Source: Myxococcales bacterium (lineage in GTDB: Bacteria > Myxococcota_A > Polyangia > Nannocystales > Nannocystaceae). From it: a DNA stretch of 64,000 nucleotides. A program made the position numbers and the translations under genes. Below are positions 45,848 to 55,024 of the stretch, piece by piece (position 1 is the first letter of the stretch; each line of letters begins with the position of its first letter). The stretch covers positions 124,001 through 188,000 of the forward strand of contig JACKDV010000017.1 of the NCBI GenBank assembly GCA_020633315.1, in the 5' to 3' direction. The notes below the pieces were generated by a model, which did not search any database, was not told the origin of the DNA, and saw nothing but the letters and a program-made list of their open reading frames with translations.

Positions 45848-46861
45848 TCAGACCGGCCACACGCAGATTTCCAGGCCGCCCAGGCACATCATGCCGGCGG
45901 GGCAGGTCAGGCCGCCCGCGCAGTCCAGGCCGCACTCCTCGATGGTGCCGTCGCCGTTGAGGTCGAGGCACGCCGCGGTCGCGGTGCTGCCCATGGGGGC
46001 CGCCGGGCAGTCGGCATCCACCGCGCAGCCGAGCTCGGCGCACACGCCGAGGGTCGGGCCCGCGTCGGTGAGGCACAGCTCGTTGGGCAGGCACTCGGTG
46101 GCGGCGCTCATGGTCACGCAGTCGCCGTAGCCGGTGCCGGTGATCTCCACGATGTTGAGCACGTAGTTGCCCGTCTCGCCGTAGCCGTCGAGCGAGATGA
46201 GCACGTGCTCGCCGGCCATCATGTCGAGGGCGACGCGGGACTGCAGGCCGCCGTTGTCGTCGTTGCAGGTGATCTCGGTCCCGTCGCAGGCCGACAGCAG
46301 GGTGAGGATGGTGTCGAAGTCCGAGCCGAAGGTGTCGAACGAGTACGAGCCGTCGGCGGGGGCGGTCCACTCGAAGAGGATGTCCTCGTCGTTGCCCATG
46401 GCGCAGCTCGGGGTGAAGTCGTCGACCTGGCCCACGGTGGTGCCCATGTCGCTCGCCGGCAGGGCGCTCATGAGATCGATGTCCTCGCAGTCGAAGCCCA
46501 TCATGCCGCCGGAGTCGCTCGAGCCCGAAGACTCGGTGGCGCCGGTCTCGGTGGCGCCGGTCTCGGTGGCACCGGTCTCGGTGGCCGAGTCGGTGTCGGG
46601 CGTGGTGGTGGTGCCGGTGCCCTCGGAGCCCGCGGTGGTGTCGGGGTCGACCGTGGTGGTGCCGGTGTCGGAGCTGCTCGTCATCGGGTTGGTGTCGGTG
46701 ACCGTGACGGTGGGGTTGGTCACGGTCGACATCCCGGTGGTGGTGCCGGTGTCATCCGGACCGCTGGTGTCGGTCGAGGAATCGTCGCCGCCGGGGCAGC
46801 CCGTGAGCAGCGCGATGCCGCAGCAGAGCGAGAGGACGTAGCGCAAGTTGGGGTGGGTCAT
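45848..46861 (-). CDS. Secreted lipoprotein, Thr-rich linker and Cys-rich end
   Basis: 337 residues from ATG 46861; lipobox ALLTGC. Residues about 25-115 are nearly all Thr, Ser, Asp, Gly, including three TGATE units coded by a 15-bp repeat. Residues about 120-235 form a beta-rich domain (ILFEWTAPADGSYSFDTFGS, ILTLLSACDGTEITCNDDNG, RVALDMMAGEHVLISLDGYG), a pre-peptidase C-terminal (PPC)-like jelly roll. The last 100 residues hold four Cys pairs (CAELGCAVDADCPAA; CGLDCAGGLTCPAGMMC). A surface or binding role is likely but untested. Confidence 0.75.
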   Translation of the reverse strand: MTHPNLRYVLSLCCGIALLTGCPGGDDSSTDTSGPDDTGTTTGMSTVTNPTVTVTDTNPMTSSSDTGTTTVDPDTTAGSEGTGTTTTPDTDSATETGATETGATETGATESSGSSDSGGMMGFDCEDIDLMSALPASDMGTTVGQVDDFTPSCAMGNDEDILFEWTAPADGSYSFDTFGSDFDTILTLLSACDGTEITCNDDNGGLQSRVALDMMAGEHVLISLDGYGETGNYVLNIVEITGTGYGDCVTMSAATECLPNELCLTDAGPTLGVCAELGCAVDADCPAAPMGSTATAACLDLNGDGTIEECGLDCAGGLTCPAGMMCLGGLEICVWPV

Positions 46862-47121
46862 GTCTGGTAAACCTCGTCTGGCCGAGTCGGCCGGAAAATC
46901 CATCGGCGCCGTCGGTGCAAGGGCGCAAAAATGGCGGGCCCTCGGCCCGATTCGGGGGACCATACCAACTCGACCCTGGGGTCACCACCCATCAGGGGCG
47001 GACGTCATGACGCACCCTCCAGCCGTGGGCGTGATCACAGGAATGGCAGCCGGTGCCGCCCTGCATCCGCGCTCGGCCGAGATCCGCGCTCGTTGCCGCG
47101 CATGCCCGTAGGATGAGCTCG

Positions 47122-47553
47122 ATGGACGATCGCGAGCTGCGGCGCATCCTGGAGTCGACCCGTCGCGTGGCGGTGCTGGGCATGCACGACGCGCCGATCA
47201 AGGCCGCGTTCTACGTGCCCGAGTACCTGCACCGCGTGGGCTACGAGGTGTACGGGGTCAATCCGAAGCTCGCGGGGCGGCGCATGTTCTCCCACGAGGT
47301 GGTGGCGACGCTGGCCGAGCTGCCCGAGGCCGTGGACATGATCGACGTGTTCCGTCGCTCGGAGCTGCTGCCCGGTCACCTCGACGAGATCCTCGCGATG
47401 GCGGTGCGTCCCGCGGTGGTGTGGCTGCAGCTCGGCGTGCGAAACGATCGCGTGGCGCAGCGGCTGCGGGCGGAGGGCATCGAGGTGGTGCAGGATCGCT
47501 GCACGCTCGCCGACCACCAGCGCCTGGGCCTGCGGGCTCGCTCCGCCCCCTGA
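47122..47553 (+). CDS. CoA-binding domain protein (YccU-like)
   Basis: 143 residues; ATG 47122 has AGGA upstream, and ATG 47113 in the same frame is the alternative. A single Rossmann domain: RRVAVLGMHDAPIKAAFYVPEY, then YEVYGVNPKLAGRRMF, VDMIDVFRRSELLPGHLDEI and VVWLQLGVRNDRVAQRLRAE, ending QDRCTLADHQRLG. This is the CoA_binding family, related to the nucleotide part of succinyl-CoA synthetase; CoA or a similar nucleotide is bound, with no known catalysis. Stands alone. Confidence 0.85.
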   Translation: MDDRELRRILESTRRVAVLGMHDAPIKAAFYVPEYLHRVGYEVYGVNPKLAGRRMFSHEVVATLAELPEAVDMIDVFRRSELLPGHLDEILAMAVRPAVVWLQLGVRNDRVAQRLRAEGIEVVQDRCTLADHQRLGLRARSAP

Positions 47554-47630
47554 CGTGCGAGCGCCGACCTCGATCGTGGATCGGGTCGGCGCCGCGGCGG
47601 GGGGTGGAGGTTGGAGACCGCAGGGCGGGC

Positions 47631-47795
47631 TCAGGACGGGTTGAGCGTGGGACGCTCGTCGTCCCAGCGCCAGTCCGATCCGAGCAGCGCATCGTCGAGC
47701 ACCTCGCGGGGCAGCGGCTGCGGTCTCGTGGATCGACCGAGCAACAGCGGGAGCGCCCGGAGGCGCTGGCTGGTGGTATGTCGTCGGCTTCTCAT
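47631..47795 (-). CDS. Possible small basic protein
   Basis: 54 residues from ATG 47795; a longer start at 47828 exists. The sequence is basic at the front (MRSRRHTTSQRLRALP) and acidic at the end (LLGSDWRWDDERPTLN). Natural look and G/C-rich third positions argue for a gene, but there is no family match. It reads away from the phosphatase gene on the same strand, 45 bp on. Confidence 0.3.
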   Translation of the reverse strand: MRSRRHTTSQRLRALPLLLGRSTRPQPLPREVLDDALLGSDWRWDDERPTLNPS

Positions 47796-47840
47796 GGGGG
47801 TGCGGCAAATGTAGGGCACGCTCGGCACGAGCGCACGTCG

Positions 47841-48443
47841 TCACGAGGGACGAGCATGCATGGCCTCGACCCGCAGCTCCTTCAACCAACCGGCCCATGC
47901 ACCGCGTGGAACCTCGCGAGGGATCGCCTGACAGTTGCGGGGGCGGTGGAGGTCCAGGCGATCGCGAGGCAGGCGATCGACGACGGCGAGCACCGCTCGC
48001 ATCAGCGCGCCATGGGCCACCACGAGCGTGTCCTCGGCGGAATCGACGGTGGCAGCCCAGCCCACGAAGCGCAGCGCGACGTCGAGGAGGCTCTCGCCTC
48101 CGGGGGGCCGGCCGCGCCACGAGCCCATGCGCTCGCGGTCGACTCCCATGGCGGCGAGCTCTGCGACCGAGCGTCGCTGCCAGGCGCCGAGAGCACGCTC
48201 ACGAAGCGAGGGCGCCACCACCAGGGGAATTCCTTCGCCCTCCAGCAAGAGCCGTGCCGTGCGATGGGCTCGGGCCAGGTCGGAGCAGAACGCTCGGGCG
48301 GGTCGAGGCAGGGGCAGCGCTTCGCGGGCCGCGATCGCCTGGGCCTCGCCGCGCTCGGTCAGCGGCGAGTCGAAGTGTCCGGCGAGCCAGCCCTCGCGGT
48401 TGGCGACGCTCTCGCCGTGCCGCACGAAGGTCCAGATCGGCAT
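47841..48443 (-). CDS. Histidine phosphatase (phosphoglycerate-mutase-like)
   Basis: 200 residues from ATG 48443. The catalytic phospho-His motif is FVRHGESVANREGWLAGHFD; the second catalytic part is LVVAHGALMRAVLAVV; the motif SPLTERGEAQA and the Glu in SLRERALGAWQ complete the active site. The family covers phosphoglycerate mutases, cobalamin phosphatases and SixA-like phosphatases; no substrate is certain from the sequence. A start at 48443 places a typical beta-strand in front of RHG. Confidence 0.88.
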   Translation of the reverse strand: MPIWTFVRHGESVANREGWLAGHFDSPLTERGEAQAIAAREALPLPRPARAFCSDLARAHRTARLLLEGEGIPLVVAPSLRERALGAWQRRSVAELAAMGVDRERMGSWRGRPPGGESLLDVALRFVGWAATVDSAEDTLVVAHGALMRAVLAVVDRLPRDRLDLHRPRNCQAIPREVPRGAWAGWLKELRVEAMHARPS

Positions 48444-48490
48444 GGGGCCTTTTCCCCCCGATGCGGGCCCGAGCGCAATCGGGGAGGCGC

Positions 48491-49936
48491 TCAGCGGAGC
48501 GGGCGACGGAGCTCGGGCCGACGATGCCGCTGGGTGACCTCCTCCTCGACCTCGGGCCAGCCCCGGCGGATCGCGATCGGCTCGGTGGCGCGGATCTTGG
48601 TCGAGCGCGGGGCCCCGCCGGCACCCAGGCCGGCTCGCTGGCGAAGGAGGTCGGCGAGCGGGTTGGGGCGATCGGAGGAGCGGGGCTTGGTGGTGGTGGG
48701 ACGCGCGGTGTTGGGAGCGCTCGCGGAGCCGGGAGCACGTGAGGTGCTGGGGGCACGCGGGGTGCCGGGAGCGCTCGCCGAGCCGGGCGCGCTCGCCGAG
48801 CCGGGCGCACGCGGGGTGCTTCGGGAACGCGGGGTGCCGGGAGCGCTCGCCGAGCCGGGCGTGCGGGAGGCATGCGCGGAGCTGGGAGCGTTCGCCGAGC
48901 CGGGTGCATCCGCGGAGCTGGCCGAGCCGGGAGCGATCACTCGGCCGGGGCCGACCACGATCGACGAGCCAGGAGCACGCGACGGTGCAGGCCCTCGAGG
49001 CGGCGTCGCGCGACGAGTCGGCGCGCTCGGACGAGTCGGCGCGCTCGGACGAGTCGGCGCGCTCGGACGAGTCGGCGCGCTCGTCGTCGGACGAGCCCCC
49101 GGTCGGGGCGCCCGCTCGAGGCGGAGCTTGCCCGGCAGGCGCTCGACACGGGTCGGTGCCTCCTCCATCGTCCGGGCGGGAGCACGTGGCGGCGGGGTGG
49201 TCGTGAGCACGATCGTCGGCCGGGCCTCGAACGCCATCGCCTCCGCTCGCTCCTCGCGAGACCGCCGCGGAGGCGGAGGCGGATGGGTCACGTGGGTGAC
49301 CATGTCGGGATCGGGGTCGGGATCGGGGTCGAGCTCGATCTCGTCGAGCACGATCGGCGCCGACACGGCGCGCTGCAGCGTCCGCTCCGGTGCGCTCTCG
49401 CCATCATCATCGGGGAACATCAGCGTGCCGTCGGGGCGCAGTAGCACGGTGGCGCACACGACGGTCTCGGTAGACGCGAGCGGAGCCGGCGACTCCTCGC
49501 CGTCCGCCGTCCAGCTCGCGAGGAAGCGCAGCAGCTCGGCCGCCTCCTCCATCCGTCCCTCGCTCATGTAGCCGTCGGCCAGCCCCTCCACTCGGGCCAC
49601 CGCCGCGTCGTGCCACCCCATCGCCGACTCCACGAATGCCACGTCGAGGTGGACCTCGCTGCGCTCGGGGGCGAGCGAGAGCGCCTTGCCATAGAGGCTC
49701 AGCGCATCCACGTGACGCTCGGCCTCGGTGCACGCCGCCGCCGCCTCCACCAGCTCGTCGACCGCCTCGTCCCGCTCGCCTCGCTGCGTCCGCGCCATCG
49801 CCAGACCCAGCCGGGCCTCGAGGTGCCAGGAGTCGATCGCGAGGACAGCGCGGAAGGCGCCAATCGCCTCGGCCAGGCGACCGCCTGCGAGGTGCGCCTG
49901 AGCCCGAGCCAAGGGTCTATCGGTGGGACGGGGCAT
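48491..49936 (-). CDS. TPR protein with long repetitive Pro/Ala/Ser-rich tail
   Basis: 481 residues from ATG 49936. Residues 1-145 have about four TPR units (LARAQAHLAGGRLAEAIGAF, RAVLAIDSWHLEARLGLAMA, DALSLYGKALSLAPERSEVH, VARVEGLADGYMSEGRMEEA), suited to protein binding. From about 150 on the sequence is disordered: acidic DPDPDPDPD, then APTRPS units repeated four times, then many APGSA/PGTPR units to about residue 440, and a basic end. No signal peptide, so it is cytosolic. Length polymorphism is likely because of the repeats. It lies behind the murein endopeptidase gene. Confidence 0.7.
   Translation of the reverse strand: MPRPTDRPLARAQAHLAGGRLAEAIGAFRAVLAIDSWHLEARLGLAMARTQRGERDEAVDELVEAAAACTEAERHVDALSLYGKALSLAPERSEVHLDVAFVESAMGWHDAAVARVEGLADGYMSEGRMEEAAELLRFLASWTADGEESPAPLASTETVVCATVLLRPDGTLMFPDDDGESAPERTLQRAVSAPIVLDEIELDPDPDPDPDMVTHVTHPPPPPRRSREERAEAMAFEARPTIVLTTTPPPRAPARTMEEAPTRVERLPGKLRLERAPRPGARPTTSAPTRPSAPTRPSAPTRPSAPTRRATPPRGPAPSRAPGSSIVVGPGRVIAPGSASSADAPGSANAPSSAHASRTPGSASAPGTPRSRSTPRAPGSASAPGSASAPGTPRAPSTSRAPGSASAPNTARPTTTKPRSSDRPNPLADLLRQRAGLGAGGAPRSTKIRATEPIAIRRGWPEVEEEVTQRHRRPELRRPLR
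49015..49086 (-). repeat. 18-bp tandem repeat within the TPR gene
   Basis: The unit GAGTCGGCGCGCTCGGAC occurs about four times in a row and codes for APTRPS on the minus strand. A second, looser repeat family (about 15-30 bp units coding APGSA and PGTPR) fills 48715-48920. Confidence 0.75.
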
Positions 49937-50102
49937 CACGATTCCTTGGACACCGCGACGCTCGTCGTTTCCATACCTTTCTCTACGAGTCCTACATTGG
50001 GCGACTCGGTCTCGCGGTGGGCCTCGAACGCGGTTCCTTGGCCGAACGCGAGGTATCAGGGCATCCCTGATGTCACCCCGCATGGGCGGGAGCCGCCGAG
50101 CC

Positions 50103-51239
50103 TCAGCGGCACCAGCGGCGGCCGGGGTGGGGCTTGCTAGCCCATGCCTTGCGGCGATCGAGGAACTCCACCACGTCCTCGTGCATGGGCCCTGCCTCGG
50201 CGCGCGCCTGCTCGATGGTCTTGAGCTTGGGTCGCGGCTCCTCCTCGGCATCGGGCGGGGCCTTGCCCGCCAGCACCACCTTGGTGCCCGACGCGGCCAG
50301 CTCGCGTCGACGCCAGGGATAGACGGGCGGCGTGTCCTCGCAGCCGGCCGCGATGTCGTCGGCGCTGCAGAACACCCGGATGTGCATGTGGTCGTCGTGC
50401 GGGAGCTTGGGCTGGCAGGTGATCTCGGAGAAGCGCTGGATCAGCTCGGGCGGGCTGCCCACGCGCTCGGCCTCCTCGAGCAGCAGGCTGCGTAGGTGCT
50501 CGACGACCAGGATCGACTGCAGGTCCGTGGACTCGTCGGCGAGCAGCGCGGCGACGAAGCTCCAGGTCCGCCGCAGGTCGATGCGCACCGGCACGTCGTC
50601 GAAGGGGTCGGCCAGGTCGCCGTAGTCGGTGCCCCGCCCCTCGGGATCGAGCGGGATGAACTTCGAAGGCAGGAATGGCTCGTCGTCGGCCTCGCGGCGC
50701 AGGAAGAACAGCACGTCCACGTCGCGCCCGCTGCGGTGCGATGCGTGGCTCGGGATGTTGCCGCCCGCCTCGCGCGACAGGTCGCCGATCGACACCGGGG
50801 CGCCGGCCTCGGCCCGCTCCATGGCGGCGGCGGCTCGCACCAGACCCTGCACCAGCTCCACGGTTCCGTAGCGCGAGCCGGGGTCCTTGCGCGGGAGGAA
50901 GAGCAGGCCGGGGGCTCGCAGCGGCAGCGCCACGCCGCCCTCCAGACGACCATGGGTGGGGCTGCCGATGGAGGTCGAGCGCGTCGCATCGAAGGTCAGC
51001 GGGTCGGGCTCGGTGGGCTCGGGCGCCGCGGCCCCGGCATCGGGCTCGGCGGGCTCGGGCGCCGCGGCCCCGGCAGCGGGCTCGGCGGGCTTCGACGTGC
51101 TCTCCTTCGCGGAGGGCTCCGATCCCCCCGCCCCCGCGGGCTCGATCTCACCGGGGCGGGGGTCTGGCGCCGTGGGCCCCGGCTCGGCTCCGCCGCCGCA
51201 GCTCATCACGATCATCGCCCCGAGGACCGTCGCTCTCAC
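50103..51239 (-). CDS. mepA: Penicillin-insensitive murein endopeptidase (MepA/M74 type), lipoprotein
   Basis: 378 residues from a GTG at 51239, which gives a short lipoprotein signal (RATVLGAMIVMSC). A Pro/Glu/Ala-rich linker of about 90 residues leads to the catalytic domain: GDLSREAGGNIPSHASHRSG followed by RDVDVLFF, and HDDHMHIRVFC, which carry the zinc-binding His and Asp residues of peptidase family M74 (LAS group). It cleaves D-alanyl-meso-diaminopimelyl cross-links of peptidoglycan on the outer side of the inner membrane. The C-terminal 60 residues add a helix not seen in E. coli MepA. It lies 44 bp behind a lipoprotein gene. Confidence 0.85.
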   Translation of the reverse strand: MRATVLGAMIVMSCGGGAEPGPTAPDPRPGEIEPAGAGGSEPSAKESTSKPAEPAAGAAAPEPAEPDAGAAAPEPTEPDPLTFDATRSTSIGSPTHGRLEGGVALPLRAPGLLFLPRKDPGSRYGTVELVQGLVRAAAAMERAEAGAPVSIGDLSREAGGNIPSHASHRSGRDVDVLFFLRREADDEPFLPSKFIPLDPEGRGTDYGDLADPFDDVPVRIDLRRTWSFVAALLADESTDLQSILVVEHLRSLLLEEAERVGSPPELIQRFSEITCQPKLPHDDHMHIRVFCSADDIAAGCEDTPPVYPWRRRELAASGTKVVLAGKAPPDAEEEPRPKLKTIEQARAEAGPMHEDVVEFLDRRKAWASKPHPGRRWCR

Positions 51240-51282
51240 CCGAGGCAGGCTGGCGCGGTCCCGCCCGCGACGCAAGCCGAGC

Positions 51283-51993
51283 TCAGGTGCCGCTGGTGGA
51301 GCCGGATCCCGAGCCCGAGCCGGAGGAGGTCGAGGCACCACCGGAGCTCGACGCCCCAGCGCCCGAGCTGCTTCCCTCGCTTCCGCGGCCCGTCGACTCG
51401 CCGTCGGTGCCGGTGCTCTCCATGCCGCTCGACCCCGTGCTCCCGGTGTCGGTCGAGCCCACGCCGCTCGTGCCGGTGGAGCTCACGTCGCCGGTCGAGC
51501 CCATCGCGCTGGTGCTGGAGCCCATCGGTCCCGAGTACGGATGGGCACAGATCCCCAGCACCTCCACACAGGAGGTCCCTGCCGGGCAGGCCTGCCCCCC
51601 CGCGCAGTCGAGCACGCACACCCCCACGCCCTCGATCACCGCATCGCTACAGCGCGCGGGCGCAGTCGTCGTCGCGGCCCAGCAATCGCAATCGCCGAAG
51701 CAGCCGCGGGTGCAGACCCCGAAGCTCTCACCGTCGCTCAGGCACTGCCCGCTGGGTCCGCAGTCGCCCGGGCACGGGTCGTAGCCCCCGTCGCTCGGCC
51801 GATCGACGCAGGCGCTCCCGGTGGTCTCGGCCGCCGCCGTGGCCGAGCCGCTGCTCGACGAGCTGCTGCCGAGCTCGGCCGGCCCCGAGGAGCCGCAGCG
51901 GTCGGCGCAGCCGAGCGCCAGCAGCAGCCCCAGCCCCACCGAGGACCGGCGCCGCGGGCCCACGACCCGCGGCGGCGAAGCGCTCCTGCCCAC
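51283..51993 (-). CDS. Cys-rich secreted lipoprotein with Ser/Thr/Gly tail
   Basis: 236 residues from a GTG at 51993 (TTG 51996 and GTG 51963 also in frame). Lipobox LALGC. The front third holds about sixteen Cys in short units (CVDRPSDGGYDPCPGDCGPS, CTRGCFGDCDCWA, CAGGQACPAGTSC) and the last 80 residues are only Ser, Gly, Thr, Asp and Ala (STGTSGVGSTDTGSTGSS). No recognisable enzyme. Probably a surface structural or binding protein, co-transcribed with the murein endopeptidase gene. Confidence 0.65.
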   Translation of the reverse strand: MGRSASPPRVVGPRRRSSVGLGLLLALGCADRCGSSGPAELGSSSSSSGSATAAAETTGSACVDRPSDGGYDPCPGDCGPSGQCLSDGESFGVCTRGCFGDCDCWAATTTAPARCSDAVIEGVGVCVLDCAGGQACPAGTSCVEVLGICAHPYSGPMGSSTSAMGSTGDVSSTGTSGVGSTDTGSTGSSGMESTGTDGESTGRGSEGSSSGAGASSSGGASTSSGSGSGSGSTSGT

Positions 51994-52008
51994 CAATCGA
52001 CTAGGAGC

Positions 52009-53814
52009 CTAGGGCCCGGCGAGCGTCACCGGCACCTCGAGCACGTTGTTCTCGTAGTTGCGCTCCACCAGCGGCGCCACGGCGGTGTCCGGGGCCGGCA
52101 GGTTCACGCCGATTCGCAGCAGGTAGTCGCCGGGCGCCACGTCGGTCACGTCGATGAACTGGCAGTCGAGGTAGCTGCCGTAGACGTCCTCCCAGCCCAG
52201 GCTGATGCCCTGGTTGCCGCAGCTATAGGTGCCGCCGTTGTTCCACGCCCAGGGCTGCCAGTCGAGCAGGCAGAACGCCTGCTTGTGCCCGGTGGCCACC
52301 ACCATGCCCGTGTCGTCGACCAGCTCGTAGTTGGCGTAGCCGTCGAAGTGGTAGTGCTGGTGGCACTCGCTGTAGTGGAACAGGTCGGGGTGGTTGCTGG
52401 GCACCCCCATGGTGAGGTCGCGCGAGCCCGCGTTGGGGGTCTGGGTGTCGAAGCGCAGCAGGTGCCGCCAGCCCGGCGCCCCCGCGCAGCCCTCCACCAG
52501 CTCGCAGCTGTTGTCGGGGAAGAATTGGTCCTCCTCGTACACGTCCATGCCGTCGGGCTCCACGAACAGGTCGGGAGCGTCGCAGCCGAGCGGGCCGTTC
52601 ATGGTGCCGTCGGGACCGCCGGGATCGGGGTAGAGCACCGAGGGCACCGGATCCGCGCAGCGGTAGACGCCCTTGTTGACCACGCCCTGGGCGCAGCACA
52701 GCAGGTCGCCGGTGCAAGGGTCGGCGGCGTTGGGATCACAGATCGCGCCCGCGCCCCCGCTGCACACCCGACCGTCGAGCTGCCCGGTGACCACCACCGA
52801 GTCCACCGCCGCCTCGAGCACGCCCTCGCCCAGGTCGGTGGCCACCAGCCGCAGCCGCGTGCCCTCCACCATGGGGACGTTGCACGCCGCGTACTCGGTG
52901 GGCGTCCACATGTTGGTGGGCGTGGGCGAGTCGCCGATCTCCTCGAGCTGCTCGAGCACGAACACCTGGTAGCCCTCGGGAGCCTGGGCGTCGGGCACCA
53001 GCAGCTCCACCCGGAACAGGGTGCCGGTCTCGGGATAGTTGGACTTGTACATGAAGCGGCTGAGGGTGATGGTCGCCGCCGCGAAGCCGCTGAGGTCGAA
53101 GGCCGGCGAGGTGAGGGTGGTGGTGCCGCCCTGCACGTCGGCCTCGTTGGCGACGCCGTTGGGGTTCTGCCCCGTGAACACGCAGCTCTGGCCCGCCGCG
53201 CAGGCGCCCGGCTGGGACACCGCCCCCATGTTGCCCGCGGCCACCGGGTTGCCCCGGATCCAGCTCCCGTCGAGCGCATCGCCGCCGAGCTCCCAGCCCA
53301 GGTCCTCGTCGAAGGGATCCTCGAACACCGCGGTGGTCAGCCCGTCGGGCGTGGTGCGGAACGACCAGGCCAGGCTGCGGTCCGAGCTGCTCTCGGGGTT
53401 CTCGGGATCGAACGCCAGCACCTGCCACAGGTAGACCTGGTCGTAGTTGAGGTTGAGCGGGCCCACGCAGGGCCCCGGCAGGCCGTCCTCGGCCAGCTTG
53501 CCCTCGGTCAGCTCGATGTCGTCCACGAACACGCGGTAGCGCACCGGATCGCCGTCGGGATCGACCACCGGCTCCCAGCACAGCTCGGCCACGATGGGGA
53601 CCTCCACCTCGCCGTTGGGCGGGGACACGAGCTGGGGCACGGGCGGCGGCTGATTGGCCTGGCCGGTGCCGTCGGCCGAGGCCGCGGTGCCGTCCGTTCC
53701 CGTGTCGGTGCCGCCGCTGCCGGTTCCGCCCCCGCCATCGGGGCATCCGGCCAGCGCGAGAGCCCCGAGCAGGGCCAGTGAAGACTTGAGGGCTCGAATC
53801 GAAGGCTCGAACAT
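52009..53814 (-). CDS. Bacterial lysyl oxidase lipoprotein
   Basis: 601 residues from ATG 53814; lipobox ALAGC. After a linker comes a fibronectin-type region (PVPQLVSPPNGEVEVPIVAE, WEPVVDPDGDPVRYRVFVDD), then a CUB-like beta domain. The C-terminal 190 residues are a lysyl oxidase domain: copper ligands His485, His487, His489 in ECHQHYHFDGY, a Lys (511) in GHKQAFCLLD and a Tyr (545) in EDVYGSYLDCQ, the pair that forms the lysyl tyrosylquinone cofactor in human LOX (Lys320 and Tyr355). The order and spacing match human LOX closely. It should oxidise lysine side chains of proteins, outside the cell, with copper. Natural substrate unknown. Confidence 0.9.
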   Translation of the reverse strand: MFEPSIRALKSSLALLGALALAGCPDGGGGTGSGGTDTGTDGTAASADGTGQANQPPPVPQLVSPPNGEVEVPIVAELCWEPVVDPDGDPVRYRVFVDDIELTEGKLAEDGLPGPCVGPLNLNYDQVYLWQVLAFDPENPESSSDRSLAWSFRTTPDGLTTAVFEDPFDEDLGWELGGDALDGSWIRGNPVAAGNMGAVSQPGACAAGQSCVFTGQNPNGVANEADVQGGTTTLTSPAFDLSGFAAATITLSRFMYKSNYPETGTLFRVELLVPDAQAPEGYQVFVLEQLEEIGDSPTPTNMWTPTEYAACNVPMVEGTRLRLVATDLGEGVLEAAVDSVVVTGQLDGRVCSGGAGAICDPNAADPCTGDLLCCAQGVVNKGVYRCADPVPSVLYPDPGGPDGTMNGPLGCDAPDLFVEPDGMDVYEEDQFFPDNSCELVEGCAGAPGWRHLLRFDTQTPNAGSRDLTMGVPSNHPDLFHYSECHQHYHFDGYANYELVDDTGMVVATGHKQAFCLLDWQPWAWNNGGTYSCGNQGISLGWEDVYGSYLDCQFIDVTDVAPGDYLLRIGVNLPAPDTAVAPLVERNYENNVLEVPVTLAGP

Positions 53815-54041
53815 CACGATGATCCCATCGGCCACCCCGGCGGGCGGGAGACGGGCCCATGATCATGGCCTGGGCCCCTGGGGTCCACAGGTTTTCCCGG
53901 AACGCCGAAGAACGTAGCAAAACTCACCCTCGGTGCTCGCGACCGGCGCGCAGGGCTCGTCGCGGGGCCGTCGCGGTCCGCCCATCGGGGAGCAATCGAG
54001 GGTTTTTTGGGCGATCTCGCGGGGTACGGCATTGCACGGGC

Positions 54042-54923
54042 ATGGCCCCGCCCCTCGGTCCGGCGGACCCCCAGAATGCGGTCCGCATCGGCCTGCGGCT
54101 CAGCCCGCTGACCGACCTCTACTACCACCTCATGAACGGCTCCTGGTGGCTGCTCATCGGGGTGCTGGGTCTGGCCTACATGCTCGCCAACCTGATCTTC
54201 GCCGGCCTGTACATGCTGCAGACCGACGGGATCGCGTCGGCCAGCGGCAGCTTCGCCGATGCCTTCGCCTTCAGCGTGCAGACCCTCTCCACCATCGGCT
54301 ACGGCACCCTGTCGCCGATCTCGGGGCCGGTGCACACCATCGTGGCGTTCGAGGCCATGGTGGGCCTGCTCGGGACCGCCATCGCCACGGGGCTGGTGTT
54401 CGCCAAGTTCGCCCGGCCCCGCGCCAAGGTGATGTTCTCCGACACGATGCTCGTGTACCGCCGCGACGGCCGGCCGGTGCTGGTGTTCCGGGTCGGCAAT
54501 GCCCGTGGCAACGAGATCATCGAGGCCTCGCTCCGCGTCTCCTCGCTCGTCCCCGAGATCACCTCCGAGGGCGAGCAGATGCGGCGGCTGGTGGACCTCC
54601 GCCTGCTGCGGTCGACCACGCCCATGTTCGCCATGACCTGGACCGTCATCCACGAGCTCGACGAGCAGAGCCCGCTGCGCGACTACGACGAGCAGAGGTT
54701 GCGCGAGGAGGGGGTGCGATTCATCGTGTCGCTCACTGGCATCGACGCCACCTTCTCGCAGACCGTGCATGCACGGCACATCTATGACCACTCCCACGTC
54801 TTGTGGTGGCGTCGCTTCGTCGATGTCGTGGGTAGCACCGACGATGGACGACTCGTCATCGACTATCGGCGCTTCCACGACACCGTGGCAGTGGGTGAAG
54901 ACGGCACACCTGGGACTGATTGA
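54042..54923 (+). CDS. Inward-rectifier-type potassium channel (KirBac-like)
   Basis: 293 residues from ATG 54042 (MAPPLGPADPQNAVRIGL). Two membrane helices flank the pore: helix 1 WWLLIGVLGLAYMLANLIF, pore helix and filter FSVQTLSTIGYGTLSP (TIGYG selects K+), helix 2 HTIVAFEAMVGLLGTAIATG. The KirBac C-terminal domain follows with FAKFARPRAKVMFSDTMLVY, LVFRVGNARGNEIIEASLRV and WTVIHELDEQSPLRDYDEQR. It conducts K+ across the inner membrane as a tetramer. It stands alone, divergent from the lysyl oxidase gene. Confidence 0.93.
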   Translation: MAPPLGPADPQNAVRIGLRLSPLTDLYYHLMNGSWWLLIGVLGLAYMLANLIFAGLYMLQTDGIASASGSFADAFAFSVQTLSTIGYGTLSPISGPVHTIVAFEAMVGLLGTAIATGLVFAKFARPRAKVMFSDTMLVYRRDGRPVLVFRVGNARGNEIIEASLRVSSLVPEITSEGEQMRRLVDLRLLRSTTPMFAMTWTVIHELDEQSPLRDYDEQRLREEGVRFIVSLTGIDATFSQTVHARHIYDHSHVLWWRRFVDVVGSTDDGRLVIDYRRFHDTVAVGEDGTPGTD

Positions 54924-55024
54924 CCCATCTTCGAGCGTCCGAGGCGCCATGAAGGAGCGAGAGCTCTGCGTGTTCCGACGGACCCCTGCGCAACCCTCTC
55001 GTGGGCCTTTGTCGGGCCCCGGGG

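Noticed and set aside
46520..46600. 15-bp repeats in the lipoprotein gene near 46550 as a possible regulatory repeat
   Set aside because: They lie inside the coding frame and simply encode three TGATE linker units.
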